From positions 19,406,927-19,466,926 of the forward strand of contig NC_064034.1 in NCBI RefSeq assembly GCF_932526225.1: DNA of 60,000 nucleotides. Direction: 5' to 3'. The notes beneath the pieces are model-generated. The model made no database searches. It was not told the origin of the DNA and saw only the letters and a program-made list of their open reading frames with translations. Source of the DNA: Nematostella vectensis. Taxonomy: Eukaryota; Cnidaria; Anthozoa; Actiniaria; Edwardsiidae. The position numbers and the translations under genes were made by a program. This document shows positions 1-12,800 of the stretch, piece by piece (the first letter of the stretch is position 1; every line of letters begins with the position of its first letter).

Positions 1-1634
1 GGCAAAATCTTTGAAAATGGCTTCGGCATTCGTCATCTTCAGCTGATAAATAACAGTTTTGATTGTTGATAATATTATTTCTTAGCATTTTCCTCATACT
101 CAAGGATTCAGGCCATAGGCACAGGAATAATTTAAAAAATAGTCACAAAATATATTCCAAAGATAAAATTCAAATAAAAGATAACTTGTAGAAACAAAGA
201 GAAGTGTAAGACTTAGATATTTTTCTTTGAAGAGTTTTTCCCGCGTGTCTCAGTGCGAGCGAAACAAGCATGGGCTGGCGCGATTCGCTTATTAGTATGC
301 AAACGGAAATAAAAGGTGCTTTGATGCATCTACTTCCGTCCACCTCTGCCTCGGATGAAACGGCAGAATATAGCCAGAGAATAAAAGTTTTGCGAGATGC
401 ACTATTGTGGACATGAGAACATGTTTATTAATTTTTTAACATCACTAGCTTAAAAATACATCTTTCTTCTATAGCTGTACGAATTTTGGGCCGATGAATT
501 CGAGCTAAATATATTTTTCTGGCGTGTTTTCTAGGGCGGGTAAAAAGAGTTTCATCCCTTGTCTCTTTTTACTAGGTATGTCTTGACATGGAAGCCATTT
601 CACAGACGAGACGGCCGTTAGACCGCTAACCAATGAGAGAGCGCCAGAAAGAACCGAGCGCCGAAAAAGTAGACAAGAGATACAAATGCACACACGCACT
701 AAATCAACAACAAAGCAAAGCTGAAAAAAATTCTAACTTTATTTAAACCGTAGAGGTGAGCTCCCTGTGCGGGAGGATACGATTGAGACAGCCGAAATAC
801 CTAATTCGCGCTAAGTTCTTATGAGATGAAGACGCGCCCTTTGCTCTTTTCAAAGCTAATCACTCAGACGTTTTGTATGGTCTATGGGATTACAATTGCC
901 TATTTTTTTTTGTCGGATAACGGTAGCCACCACTCATGTATTGTTTTTTCAGTATTTTTTTACCTAGATAACTCAATCAAGGTCCTGCATGCATGCCCAC
1001 ATACCTACAACCACTTTCATGCTTAGTTTCATCACTCACGCAGATGAGAACGAGGTCTCGAAACGATCAAAGATCATAAGAAAAATCCTATTACGTTTTT
1101 GCGGTTATCATTTGGCGTTCTCGGAAAATAAATCTGCTTTAGGGGCTTTAGATAAAGAAGGTGTGATATTTGACTAACTTTGGAACTGACTTATATTCAA
1201 CCATCCATGCAAACTACTGTTTAGTCTTCAAAAGTCTTTGAAAACACATTGCATCTGTCTTCTGTATTGAATATTTTTCTAAGCAAAATCAAGTGTCTTA
1301 ACGTTGTTCCTGTGAGAATAGTTTTCTGTTTTTCATTTCACCTGGAGGAGATATGTCCTTATAAATAGTTCTATGTGTTGTGTCTATCTAGAATATCTAT
1401 AAGCTTGAGCGAGTGTTTGCTATGTCCTAAAGTAGTTCTGTTGACTGCTGTGGACTTGAAGAGTTCTGAGCGAGTGTTTGAGCTCAATAAAAGTTACACA
1501 AACAGTCGGTGTCAAATTCTTAATCTATTTTGCGTTCTAAAATTGTCTAATATTACCTAGTAAGTGCTAAACATGCTATTTCTCAATCCTTCTAGTGACT
1601 TTTTAATACGCGCTTTTATTTTAATAAGGACGTC
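1..1634. other. No gene recognised
   Basis: Only short open frames of about 60 codons occur here, and none shows a domain, codon bias or splice pattern that I would trust. The stretch probably holds the promoter and 5' untranslated exon of the cysteine-rich gene that begins at 1976, because that coding start lies one base after an acceptor-like TTTCAG. I cannot place the upstream exon or a transcription start. Confidence 0.4.
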
Positions 1635-1905
1635 TAATTTTCAGTTAAGGCTGTAGCGTTCTTATTTTTGGAACGGTGTTCTTAACTTTTAGTATATATA
1701 AAAATATAATACCCAATGAATTTTCAGGAAGAGAATTACACAAATGATCAATAGTAATATAAATAATGGTTCTTATGCGCATAATTTGATTCTGCATTTT
1801 AGAACGCATCAGGACTAAAAAAAGCAATATTTTGCTGCTATCTGAGCCTCGGCATGTTCTTAAAATTTGGTGAAATCTCAGGCTGGACGTTCTTATGCAA
1901 AAACG
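1635..1905 (-). repeat. Dispersed repeat, copy 1 of an inverted pair
   Basis: Read on the minus strand, this block closely matches 21160-21410 read on the plus strand. Shared landmarks are GAACGTCCAG near one end, CAAATTTTAAGA, a TCAGATAGCAG-like segment, TGTGTAATTCTCTTC in the middle and AAGAACRCC toward the other end. The two copies differ by scattered substitutions and small indels. A non-coding element of about 260 bp, of MITE type, is the likely explanation. Terminal repeats and target duplications are not clear. Confidence 0.6.
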
Positions 1906-1975
1906 GGTGTATTGTTAAATTCTTTTTTTTTTTTGTAAAATATACAGAAGATGAAGACAATTTTCACTTTTCAGG

Positions 1976-2659
1976 ATGACTGTTCACTCCCTCTTTATCG
2001 CTGTTTTCCTATTGGCCATCAAAGCTGTGACGTCATCGAGTCGGTGCAGCGCGATTAATGGCGATAAATGCATTCAGCAGTGCAACGGAACAAAGTGTGA
2101 GTGCACGGGGCGCAACCGAGACGCAATATACACAGGTTGCACGCAACTTTGCGGGAGACATCCTTGCAACACGCTTACTTGCTCTACTGAAAACTGCATT
2201 CAAAGTTGTCATGGATGCAAAATGGAGTGTGACCGCAGTGTGGGCTTCTGCTCTCAGCGGTGTCTCTCTGGGCAGTGCACCATCGCATGCGCGGCTAAGA
2301 GATGTTCGCTGGACTGCCGAAAGGGTGAGTGCAGGCGCGAGAAGACGGAGGAATACACTACCCGTGTGACGTACCCTAAGAAATTCCTAGTTCTCCTGGC
2401 CGCGTGTTTCGCCCTGACCAGTTTTCTCTCACTCATTGCCATCACGATGACGTGTCGAAATCAGACCAGACGCCGCATTAATCGTTACCAAAGGCTACGA
2501 CAGATTCCCGAATCATCGCCGAGTGCGACCCGAGAGTACCGCCAAGTTCTCGCTAGGCGTCATGGGACATTCGAGTTTTCGGAGCCAGTGTTCGGGAATG
2601 AAGTCCCTCCCGATGCTTTACGCATAAGTGTGTTACCATTTCCAAATAAGGAAGTATAA
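1976..2659 (+). CDS. Cysteine-rich single-pass type I membrane protein
   Basis: The 227-residue protein has a hydrophobic signal peptide (about residues 1-19). A compact ectodomain (about 20-136) follows with some 20 cysteines at short, regular spacing and a possible N-glycosylation site (NGT, 37-39). One membrane segment (about 137-159) is followed by a basic, arginine-rich cytoplasmic tail of about 65 residues. The cysteine density implies a disulphide-knotted extracellular module, but I do not recognise the family. The start is the first Met after an acceptor-like TTTCAG at 1970-1974, so an untranslated upstream exon is likely and the coding part is a single exon. A polyadenylation-type AATAAA follows at 2886. 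A role as a receptor, adhesion molecule or secreted-ligand precursor is possible but cannot be decided from sequence. Confidence 0.75.
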   Translation: MTVHSLFIAVFLLAIKAVTSSSRCSAINGDKCIQQCNGTKCECTGRNRDAIYTGCTQLCGRHPCNTLTCSTENCIQSCHGCKMECDRSVGFCSQRCLSGQCTIACAAKRCSLDCRKGECRREKTEEYTTRVTYPKKFLVLLAACFALTSFLSLIAITMTCRNQTRRRINRYQRLRQIPESSPSATREYRQVLARRHGTFEFSEPVFGNEVPPDALRISVLPFPNKEV

Positions 2660-2885
2660 CAAAATCAAGTCAAACAAGTGTAATGGATGGTAATGTCCGC
2701 TTGTTCAGCAGCTAAAAGTGAAGTTGGATTTCAGAAAAATGGTTGTGTTTGCTTGTTCTGCTTAACTTCTATAATATGTAGTAAGTTTGATGTTTGAATT
2801 ACCTGATGTGGTGTATAGCTGAAGGTTATCAAGTTAAAGTTAAAAAAATCGCAACGAAAAGATGGAGGAAGCCATGTACGCCATA

Positions 2886-2891
2886 AATAAA
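2886..2891 (+). terminator. Polyadenylation signal AATAAA for the cysteine-rich gene
   Basis: AATAAA lies 227 bases after the stop codon of the cysteine-rich membrane protein gene, a usual 3' untranslated length. No cleavage site was verified. Confidence 0.5.
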
Positions 2892-3810
2892 GACATCAAA
2901 TAATAGGCAAATATAAAAGGTGGACAAAAGGTCACGTGATAACCAGAGTGCGTACTCTGCAAGTAAGGGTGTGTGCCTTCTTTGTGGTACTGATGAGAAT
3001 CAACATCGTCATACTAAGACGCGTCGTCATGAACCTCAAGACAGCCATGAACATTTGATAGCTCAACATATCAACATTTTTCAATATAAATTTGGTTAAT
3101 TTGAAGTTGAATTACAAGAAAATAGACTACATAACAATAAACCATGGAGGCTTTAATCTTAAAAATGAATAGAGCAATATAGTGAAGACGAGGTGACATT
3201 AAAGACAACCGTAGCAATGTTTAAAAATACTCAACTCCTCCATTCGTTAATATGATTTATTGTATAGACATAAAACTGTCTGGATGGAGAAACCCAGGGG
3301 GTGAAATAGAGTAAAATGTAAAATAAAGTACGCAAAAAGATTAAATGGCATCTTATGATGAAGTGTCCTTCCCCTGGCCATCACATGATCATCACGTGAC
3401 CATCACTTGCTTCTCATGGAAGCATGTCGGCTCAATTTGGGGTTATTCTTTTATATATGCGGCACAAAAAGAGACGGGAATTCCGTTCCCAGGAAAAGAA
3501 TCCAACACCACACTGCTATAAGTGGCAACTAGGGGGTGCTTGGAACCATGGCAGAACCACGACCTGATGATTATCTCACTTCCAGGAGTTCTGATCGGGC
3601 CCCCTGTGGTAGGTTATCGAGGTGACGTCACAGAAAATCCTTTCTGTGGATGTGCTCGCCCCTGACCCCTCAATTAATCAAGGTTCATCTTCGAACACAG
3701 GGAAACCAATAAAAATGCCAATCACTTTTCTGTAGTTCGTTTGTTTGGTGTAGTATTACGGTGACCAGGAGAAGTCCTTGAGAGTATTGGGTAAAATTGT
3801 GGAAGCTTCT
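2892..3810. other. Convergent 3' region between the cysteine-rich gene and SCP2
   Basis: No coding region is seen. The left gene ends on the plus strand and SCP2 ends on the minus strand, so this is a tail-to-tail interval that should contain the SCP2 3' untranslated region. A minus-strand AATAAA (TTTATT at 3256-3261) is a candidate SCP2 polyadenylation signal about 550 bases beyond its stop codon. Confidence 0.4.
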
Positions 3811-6800
3811 TCATAACTTTGATTTTTCTGCTTTTGGCTGGAACTCCTTGAGTTTCATGGCCAATGCAAGGTTGCCTTTAATTTTCAGTTGACCTTTGAA
3901 GAATGCCTACAAAAGAGGACGTGAATGATGTTAGAAGTACATAATTTTGTGATGAAGACAATGATGATCATCCGAGTAGTATTAAAACTGTAATGGTTGT
4001 CAGTAAAACGATGTTGGTGATGGCTATAATTACGACATTTGGCTTTGGCGAGGATGATGACGATGATAATGAAAACATGATGTTGATGACATGACCATTT
4101 TGTTGGTGAAAATGAATGTGATGATGATGACGACAATGATGATGTTGATGATTGTGACAGTGATCACGATTGTGATATTGATGATGATTTTGTGATAATG
4201 ATGCGATGATTAATAATAATGATGATCATGATGATGTTGATGTCAATGATATTGACAATGTTGATGATTATAATGATGTGATAATGATGTTGATGATCAT
4301 GATGATTGTTATGATGTTGATGAGGATTACGATGTTGATGATCATGATAATGTGATGATGATGTTCGCATGTAGCTGGTGGTACTCACTGTCTGTGGGTT
4401 CAGTTTTCCCGCCATAAGCTGAATAAAGTCGTTGTCCTTCATAGTGATAGTACAGTCTGCTTTGTCTGCAAGAGTAAAAGAAGAAATAAAAACCATCGGA
4501 AAACCAACAAACTCAACTCATGTTGCAACCGTGATTTAACCCGGAACTCAGTGGTGAAAGGTAAAGGCACTACAAAGCGCCTTTTTCTAGAGATGTGTGT
4601 ATTTTCTCAATGTCAATTTATCAAAATTTCACTTTGTAAGACTCCAGGTTTGTCAGAACAGTAAAGAACCCACCATTTGCTCCAAACTTGACGGATCCAT
4701 TACCACTCTTGACATCAACAACCCACACCCCCTCCTTGCCACCGGGCCCTCCCTGGATCTTGAAACAGTACACGCCCTTCACCTTCTTCACAAACTTAGC
4801 ACCATCCTGGAACAAGAGTCATGAGAGGAATAAGGTAAGTCTCCCTTCAGTCTCACTCTTTGAGACCAGCCGCGTCCTCAGGATTTGCTGAGAGGGAGTG
4901 CATTCATGGATTTAATATGGATAAAGGAAAGTACTTGGTTATCCCTCAATAAGCGATCCACTTTTTTACGGCTGAGGAGTGCGCAAGCACACCCCTAGAC
5001 TACACCTGTTTCAGGCGCTCAAAAATATGAATATAAAACCCCTATAACTCTTCTGTTTCCACTGGTATTTCTGCAAAGGGTTGCACCAAAGGTCCCCTAC
5101 AAATTCCACTGATTGCGTAACCACTAAATTCCTGGATTTCTACTACAATTGAGTATGCAGAAAATTTTAATAAGAAAGGAGTTGAGCAACCCATCCCCCA
5201 TCTCGCATAAATACACTTTTTTACCAACAGAGCTGCATGCTCTCAAGGGCTGGCTTCTCTCTCTCATAGCTCTAAGGTCTAGGTATTGTTTGTGGCTGAT
5301 GCTAGGGGAATATATAGTACTACCCAAATGTCCTCCATTCCTGGCTTTCACCATAAGAGTAACAACAAGTGAAAATGAGTGAATCATCAAGAAATCCAAT
5401 TGACACACTGCTTTTACAATTTTGAGATATTTTTCGCGTTTTCCGTCAAAAATCATCGGAGATTGTTACGCAATCGACCGGAAGTAAACTAGTTATAATG
5501 CGGCTTTAAATAACGGTCTATCAAAAATTATGGAGTATAATATGGAGCATTGTTATGGTTGGAAGCCTATGGGAGGAAAGTGGGGTTCGCGGTCCATAAA
5601 AAAAGACACAATTTTTGAAGGACAATGGGGAGGGCGGGGTCGCACAAACCCCGCGTGGTACGTGCTTGGTTCGTGTAAATAAATCTGTCATGTTCAACAT
5701 AATTGGCATAAATAGTGTTCTTTATTTCTGGTACCTTTTTAATCTGTTTTTCAATCTCATCAAACACAGCCGCAGACTTGAAACCATCTTTGCCGGTTGC
5801 TGTGGCAGCCGTGTATGCTTGTCTTGGCTGAAATCTAACACAGGCCACACTTAACTAGTTATTACCAAATGTGTGACAGATTTCCCCCAAAACACTGTGT
5901 GCCTTGTACCAAAATGCGTACCTTGACTTAGGAAATCCCATGCGGTAGAGTGCAACAATAACTGCCCCGCCCAGCCCTAGGTTGTGCTGTAAGGCGAGCT
6001 TGGCCCCTGGAACTTGCCGCTTGCCACACGCTCCTCTCAACTGCAAGGTCAGCTCTGTACATTGGGCCAAGCCTTTGGAGACACAATGAAACTGTTACTT
6101 AGCTATAACAGAATACTCTTTGGGCAAATGATAGGGTGGATTAAAATTCACCTGCTTCAAGCGGATTCAATTCACTACTGATATATGACTATCGCATTTT
6201 CATTGGGTTTTGTGGCCTACGAAACCACGCATCATGCATGTTGGATGCATGGTATTTTAAATGGTTTAAATGACTGAATTAGCGAGCTATAATGTACATG
6301 GGCAGAATTCATAGTATGAAGCCATTGCAGAATTCTGACAAGGTAATGGATGTGTATGGTTGCCCAGTGTTATAATAGTAAAAAAAAATCACAACACTGG
6401 AAAACACCTATAAAAAATAAAATCAAACAAATTAAAATCCTTATTCCTTTATTTAATATTCATATTTTATTTATTTTTTTTTCTTTGAAAAGCCAGACAA
6501 CAAGCAGACTTACAGGCCAGTCGAGCCTAGAAAGTTTGTAGACTTGGAGTACGACGAGTTGAGTCTCGAAAACCTCAAATCTGCATGTGCCGCTTTTGCG
6601 CTGTTTGGAGAAATTTAGAATTCCCTCTATCGGACCCAAATGCGCTCTAATCGCTTAAACATGTGAATAGTAGACAGCTACAAGTACTACATAATGTTGG
6701 ATTGAATTTATAACATTTTTATGGAAGAATACTTGCATAAAGTAACAACTCCTTATGTTCTCTCTATGAACGGTCGTAAATGAACTGATTGGCAAAGTTC

Positions 6801-9800
6801 TGTAAGCAAGCTATGGCAAATATAATTTTTTTAGTTGATTTCCAGTATTGTGATTGGTTTTACTTTTATAACACTGGGCCACCATAGATGTGTGCGTTTT
6901 CACCTGTAGCGCCGAGCGGATGGCCTTTTGATATCAAGCCCCCACTGGGATTCACAACATACTTTCCACCATACGTGTTATCGCCTCTGTCTACCATCTC
7001 ACCAGCTTTACCTGTGTAGAGACATGTCATGGAAATTATCTGAAACGTTAGGGTCTACAGCAAAACTACCAAAAACATATCTTTTTTCCTTGGGAAGGTC
7101 GCCCAACCACTCCTTTATTTTTTGTTGACAATAAAAAAATTACGGTTTATTAGCAAAAAAAACGTCAAAATAACCACACATGAAAAGTGTTATACCTCAT
7201 TAACCATATTACATTTAAAGTATCTCAGTCACTTGCTAGAATTAGCAGTGGAAATGGATTCTTTGAATGAGTCGGGATTGTGCGGGAGAACAAAATGGTT
7301 GCGTAATTGGCCTTCTTTAATATATAGTCATTTCTTGCTTTATGGACATCCCACTATCACAGACACCTTGTTATTTTGGACAGAAATACATATGTAAGTA
7401 ATTAATGTCTTACCCTCATCACAAAGTCCTAATGCTTCGTATGTAAGTAAGTCATGCCTTACGCTCATCACAAAGTCCTAATGCTTCATATGTAAGTAAT
7501 TTATGCCTTACGCTCATCACAAAGTCCTAATGCTTTGTATGTATGTAAGAAATTGATCTCTTACCCCCATCACAAAGTCCTAATGCTTCATATGTAAGTA
7601 ATTCCTGCCTTACGCTAGTCACATTCCTAATGCTTCATATATAATTCATGCCTTATGCTCATCAAAACGTCCTTATACTTTGAATGTAAGTAATTCATGT
7701 CTTACCCTCATCACAAAGTCCTAATGCTTCGTATGTAAGTAATTCATTCGTGGAGAAGCAATCATGCAGTTCAACTACGTCAACATCCTTTGGGGATAAG
7801 CCTGAAAATCAATTGAGAGGAAGATGAGTGGTTTCTATCAAAGGTGAGTAAGTATATTCTTTTCATAGCGTAATTGAGCTCACCTGTTTTATCAAATAAG
7901 CGCTTAGCAGCTGTTTTTGTCATATCATAACCAACCTAAAATCAACATAAAATGTCATTGAAAAATAGCAAACACATTGAAAATGCAGAAAATATTTTTT
8001 TAAATCAAAACACCTTACTTTATATCCTCTGCACTAAAGATACAGGAACCATGATTTACAATAATAATAGCGATGAAAGTAAACTATATATAGTATGACT
8101 AAGCAGCTCTTACTCAGTTAGGAAAGATTAATGATCCAATCAAAGTCAGAGTGCAGTTTGTTAAAGTATAGTTTTTTATGCTTTAAAATTGTCAAGAGAT
8201 AGAGAAATTTAACAGACTCAGGTTGAAACGGTTGAAATAAGACCCTAAAGAGGGATGTTTGAATATAATTAGGGCAGGGGTTTAAAGTAGAGGATACAGC
8301 CATGATGCGCCCACGGTTAATTGTGATAACATTGTCAGTAAGGACCGTAGACTTCCTTAATGACTTTGAAAAAATAACACAGATCACGCAGGAATTCTGC
8401 GTGGCTCAAAATACAAGATGGCGCCTGGTCATTGAACTGAGCAGGAGGATTTTACAGGTCTTATGTCAGAACTTAGATTACAAGAAAACATACGTCAAGT
8501 TCCTCTGTCCCTCTGCCCCCACTTAGACGTAAATTAGAGATAAGTGAATTATTGATGGTGAAATTTCCTATCAGTACAATAATATTAACGCATGCCTTCA
8601 ATTAAGCTTACCAATTTGATACAGTTGCCCTCATCAAAGGTACTTGTGAGGTCTGTCGCCATTTCCAGGCCTACTATCTCCACTGCCTGATTCTCAAGTT
8701 TGTGTTTTCTAACGAATTCCTCACTTGCAAGAACAGCAGCAGCACTGCCATCAGAAGTTGGGCTAAAAAACAAAGAATAAAACATCAGTTTTATTCAGCT
8801 CTGAACAGGGTCTCTTGAAAAAAATCTGTTTTGACTTAAGAGCATGATAATGCTAACAAAAAAGTCACGATAGCAGTAGCGGATCTATTTTTGTATTGTT
8901 TTAGTGTGTCTGTTCATTTCAAAATCGTTACAAAGGTATAATATTTTTTGGGTCAAACACCCCCCCCCCCCCTTTGCCCCTGGATATATAATTCCTAAAA
9001 ATAAGATGGTTATAATACTAACAGATGATTGTTAAGAAATAATGATTGCCAAGGCATATAAGAAAAACGAATTTTTGTTTGGACACTAATAATCAGATTA
9101 CAACTAAAGCTATGACAAGCAAGCTATGGCAACTACGAACTGATTGGCAAACTTCTGTAAGCAAGCTATGGCAACTAAGAACTGATTGGCAAACTTCTGT
9201 AAGCAAGCTATAGCAACTAAGAACAGATTGGCAAACTTCTGTAAGCAAGCTATAGCAACTAAGAACAGATTGGCAAACTTCTGTAAGCAAGCTATGGCAA
9301 CTAAGAACTGATTGGCAAACTTCTGTAAGAAAGCTATAGCAACTAAGAACTGATTGGCAAACTTCTGTAAGCAAGCTATGGCAACTAAGAACAGATTGGC
9401 AAACTTCTGTAAGCAAGCTATAGCAACTAAGAACAGATTGGCAAACTTCTGTAAGCAAGCTATGGCAACTAAGAACAGATTGGCAAACTTCTGTAAGTAA
9501 GCTATGGCAACTAAGAACTGATTGGCAAAGTTCTGTTAGCAAGCTATAGAAACTAAGAACAGATTGGCAAACTTCTGTAAGCAAGCTATGGCAACTAAGA
9601 ACAGATTGGCAAACTTCTGTAAGCAAGCTATGGCAACTAAGAACTGATTGGCAAACTTCTGAAAGCAAGCTATGGCAACTAAGAACCGATTGGCAAACTT
9701 CTGTAAGCAAGCTATAGAAACTAAGAACTGATTGGCAAACTTCTGTAAGCAAGCTATGGCAAATAAGAACTGATTGGCAAACTTCTGTTAGCAAGCTATG

Positions 9801-12800
9801 GCAACTGGGAACTGATTGGCAAACTTCTGATAGCAAGTTATGGCAACTAAGATCTGATCGGCAAACTTATGTAAAGAAAGCTATGGCAACTAAGAAGTGA
9901 TTGGGAAACTTCTGTAAGCAAGCTATGGCAACTGAGAACTGATTGGCAAACTTCTGATAGCAAGCTATGACAACTAAGATCTGATCGGCAAACTTCTGTA
10001 AGCAAGCTCTGGCAACCAATAACTGATTGGCATAGTTCTTTTAGCAAGCTAAGGCAACTAAAAGCTGATTGGCATACTTTTGCAAACAAGCTATGGCAAC
10101 TAAGAACGGATTAGCAAACTTGGTTACGCAAGCTATAGCAACTAAGAACTGATTGGCATAATTTTGCAAACAAACAATGGCTGAATTGTCTTACCAGCAC
10201 TGTAGCTTGGTCAGGGGATCATAGATCATAGGGGAATTCTTTATCTGATCCAGTGTGTAAAAAGTTTGAAATTGAGAATTTCTGCAACACAAAAGAGCCC
10301 ACAATACAATTATGCTTCATTACCACAACGTCATACTTACAGACAAAGCACACAAATTTACTCTAAGCATGAAACAAGAAAATAGTTATAAGAGAACTTA
10401 CGCATTATTTACTGAATGTAGATGGTTTTTGTAAGCTATCTTCGCAAAATGTTCAGGTTTTGTCCCTATATTAGAGAAATAAAACGAGGTTAAATACAGT
10501 CGAAGCTCTCTGAGCGAACGCTTTCGTAAGCGACCAGCTCCGATTAAGACCACGATCACGAATCACCGATTGAATTGTCACACAAACTCTGTAATTCTAA
10601 GCTCTCGTAAGCGACCACAATTTCAAACCACCAACTGAGATTTTCTTTTATTTTCAAGCTCTCGTAAGCGACCACAATGATTTTTGGCTTAACAACATTA
10701 GTTAACACCTGATAAACATCATATCCAATTCATGTTGAAATCACATATAAAGCGGAAATGTTGTAATGTTTCACAAAAGTTGCCTTTCTAGTAGGCAACC
10801 ATTAAATAATTTCTTTGTCTCCAGAAAATGTATAAATGCAAGGAATCTTTAGTCCCTTTCGAGCTCCACGATTTAAAAGATAGTCGTAGACGCATAAAAT
10901 ATTGTCATGAAGAATAGTCGTCAATATATACGATCATAACGAGCTACTTATACTGCGTATAATTAATTGCTATTAAATAAAACAACTCACTCTCATGATA
11001 AGTCAAATACCTAGTTTTCAAATCAAGCATTAAACCAAAATATTGCAGCTTCGTTATTATCACGATAACTTTTAGATTTCATTTTAATTAAGCTCCCGTA
11101 AGCGACCAACACTTATTGTTCAAGTTTTTGGCGCCCAGTGGTCCCTTATGAGAGCAAGCTCTCGTAAGAGACCAGCTCCGTTAACGACCACAATTTTCAG
11201 TTCCCAAGGTGGTCGCTTACGAGAGCTTAAACTGTATAACTCATTCAGGCAAGGTTTAGAATTGCATGATTTTCAACGATATCATTGAGGAGCAGGTTTG
11301 CCTTGTTGCCGCTTCCACTTCTGCATGATCAAGGACCAGTTTTCAGTAATTTGCCAGGCGAAGACGGGGTAATTCCCACACCCATGGTAATTACATATCA
11401 GGATTTCACTAAGTAACAGTATTATTGTAAGGGACTGCGACCTGGTCGCCATGGTTACCATGTGCAGGCCCCCTGACCCCATGCCCAAGACTTCTAAACA
11501 GCTAAAGGGTATATCTAGTGTATCATATCTTAAAAACACAATACACTGTAGCTGTAAGGGCATACAGACACTGTTTCATTTATAAAATTCCTTCTACTAT
11601 TATACTTCTCACCATATTTCTGCATGTGCTCTTTGCCAGCATTGCCAAACATCTGGGGGGTGATGGGAGCAGCTGCAAGTTCATAATTGTTCATCATTGT
11701 CTCCAGATGTTTGTCCATCGGGTTTGTGCGGTCAGAAAACTATATTAAGCATGAATGGGATGATAAGGCAAATACAACATCAACAACAATCCATTTCTTG
11801 TCATTTGAAAATAAAATGGCTGACCTTTCCACCCTTTAAAGAACCTTTCTCCATCTTCTCAAATCCAAGAGCAAGAACACAGTCACTAACACCTGAAAAA
11901 CACAGTTCAACTTTAAATAAAAAACTAATAAATCTGTAATATTGTTAAAGCATTGAATTTTTAGAGCTTTAATTGGTTTTCTCTGAATTTTTTTTAGCCC
12001 TTTCACGTTTAGGCCAGCTCTGCCTCCACTGAACTAGAGCTGGCTGCTTGCCAAGGTGGTTATAAAAAGAGCTTTTCCTGCTAACAGGGCTACCTTAAAA
12101 ATTAAAAGATTACTTCTTACCTCCTTCAATAAGTTGCTTGCCAAGGGCCAATGCACTAGATCCTGTCGCACATGCATTGTTCACCTGAAATTAATAGTAT
12201 TTGAGTCTAACTATTGCCTATAAGAATATTATCCATTCCTTTCTACAAATCAAAGTACATTAAAGTATACAAGACAGGCTTAAAATCCTACCAGCATTAA
12301 TTCATGGGATCAGCCTATTCAGGATAAGATAAGGATAATTCAGGACTTGAGCCAGGGGGTTGGGTAGGGGTATGGTTACTGACATAACATGAACAACATT
12401 TGCAGTTTCTTAACACTTCATTCTGTTCTGGTTTCAAATGAACATATTCTATTGGCACTATTTCCTGCAAGTATAAGGCCGTGCATGTCTCATGTCATAA
12501 ACGCTGTGTCCCCCACAGTACCTTTTAGAATATAAATTTGCAATACTTAATAAAAATAATAATACATTTATTTATAAAGCGCTAACACTATGGATACATA
12601 TTCTACTTACATTGTATATTGGAATACCAGTCATGCCTAGTTGATAGACACACCTTTGGCCACATGTTGTGTCACCTGTGCAATATATCACAAATCAAAT
12701 AATGAAATAGATATTTACAGATGGATGAAACAGACATAACCCTGGGGTGAGAGGCAGAGCCCTGGGGGAAAGGGGAGGGGGCTTGTTAGTCCCTTTCTGG

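Noticed and set aside
5521-5848. Small overlapping frames between SCP2 exons 15 and 16
   Set aside because: They are extensions of exon 15 into intron sequence past its donor at 5734.
9093-9836. 247-codon frame with [14 protein letters not shown] repeats
   Set aside because: It is the 42-bp intronic minisatellite read in frame, lying between two well-supported SCP2 exons.
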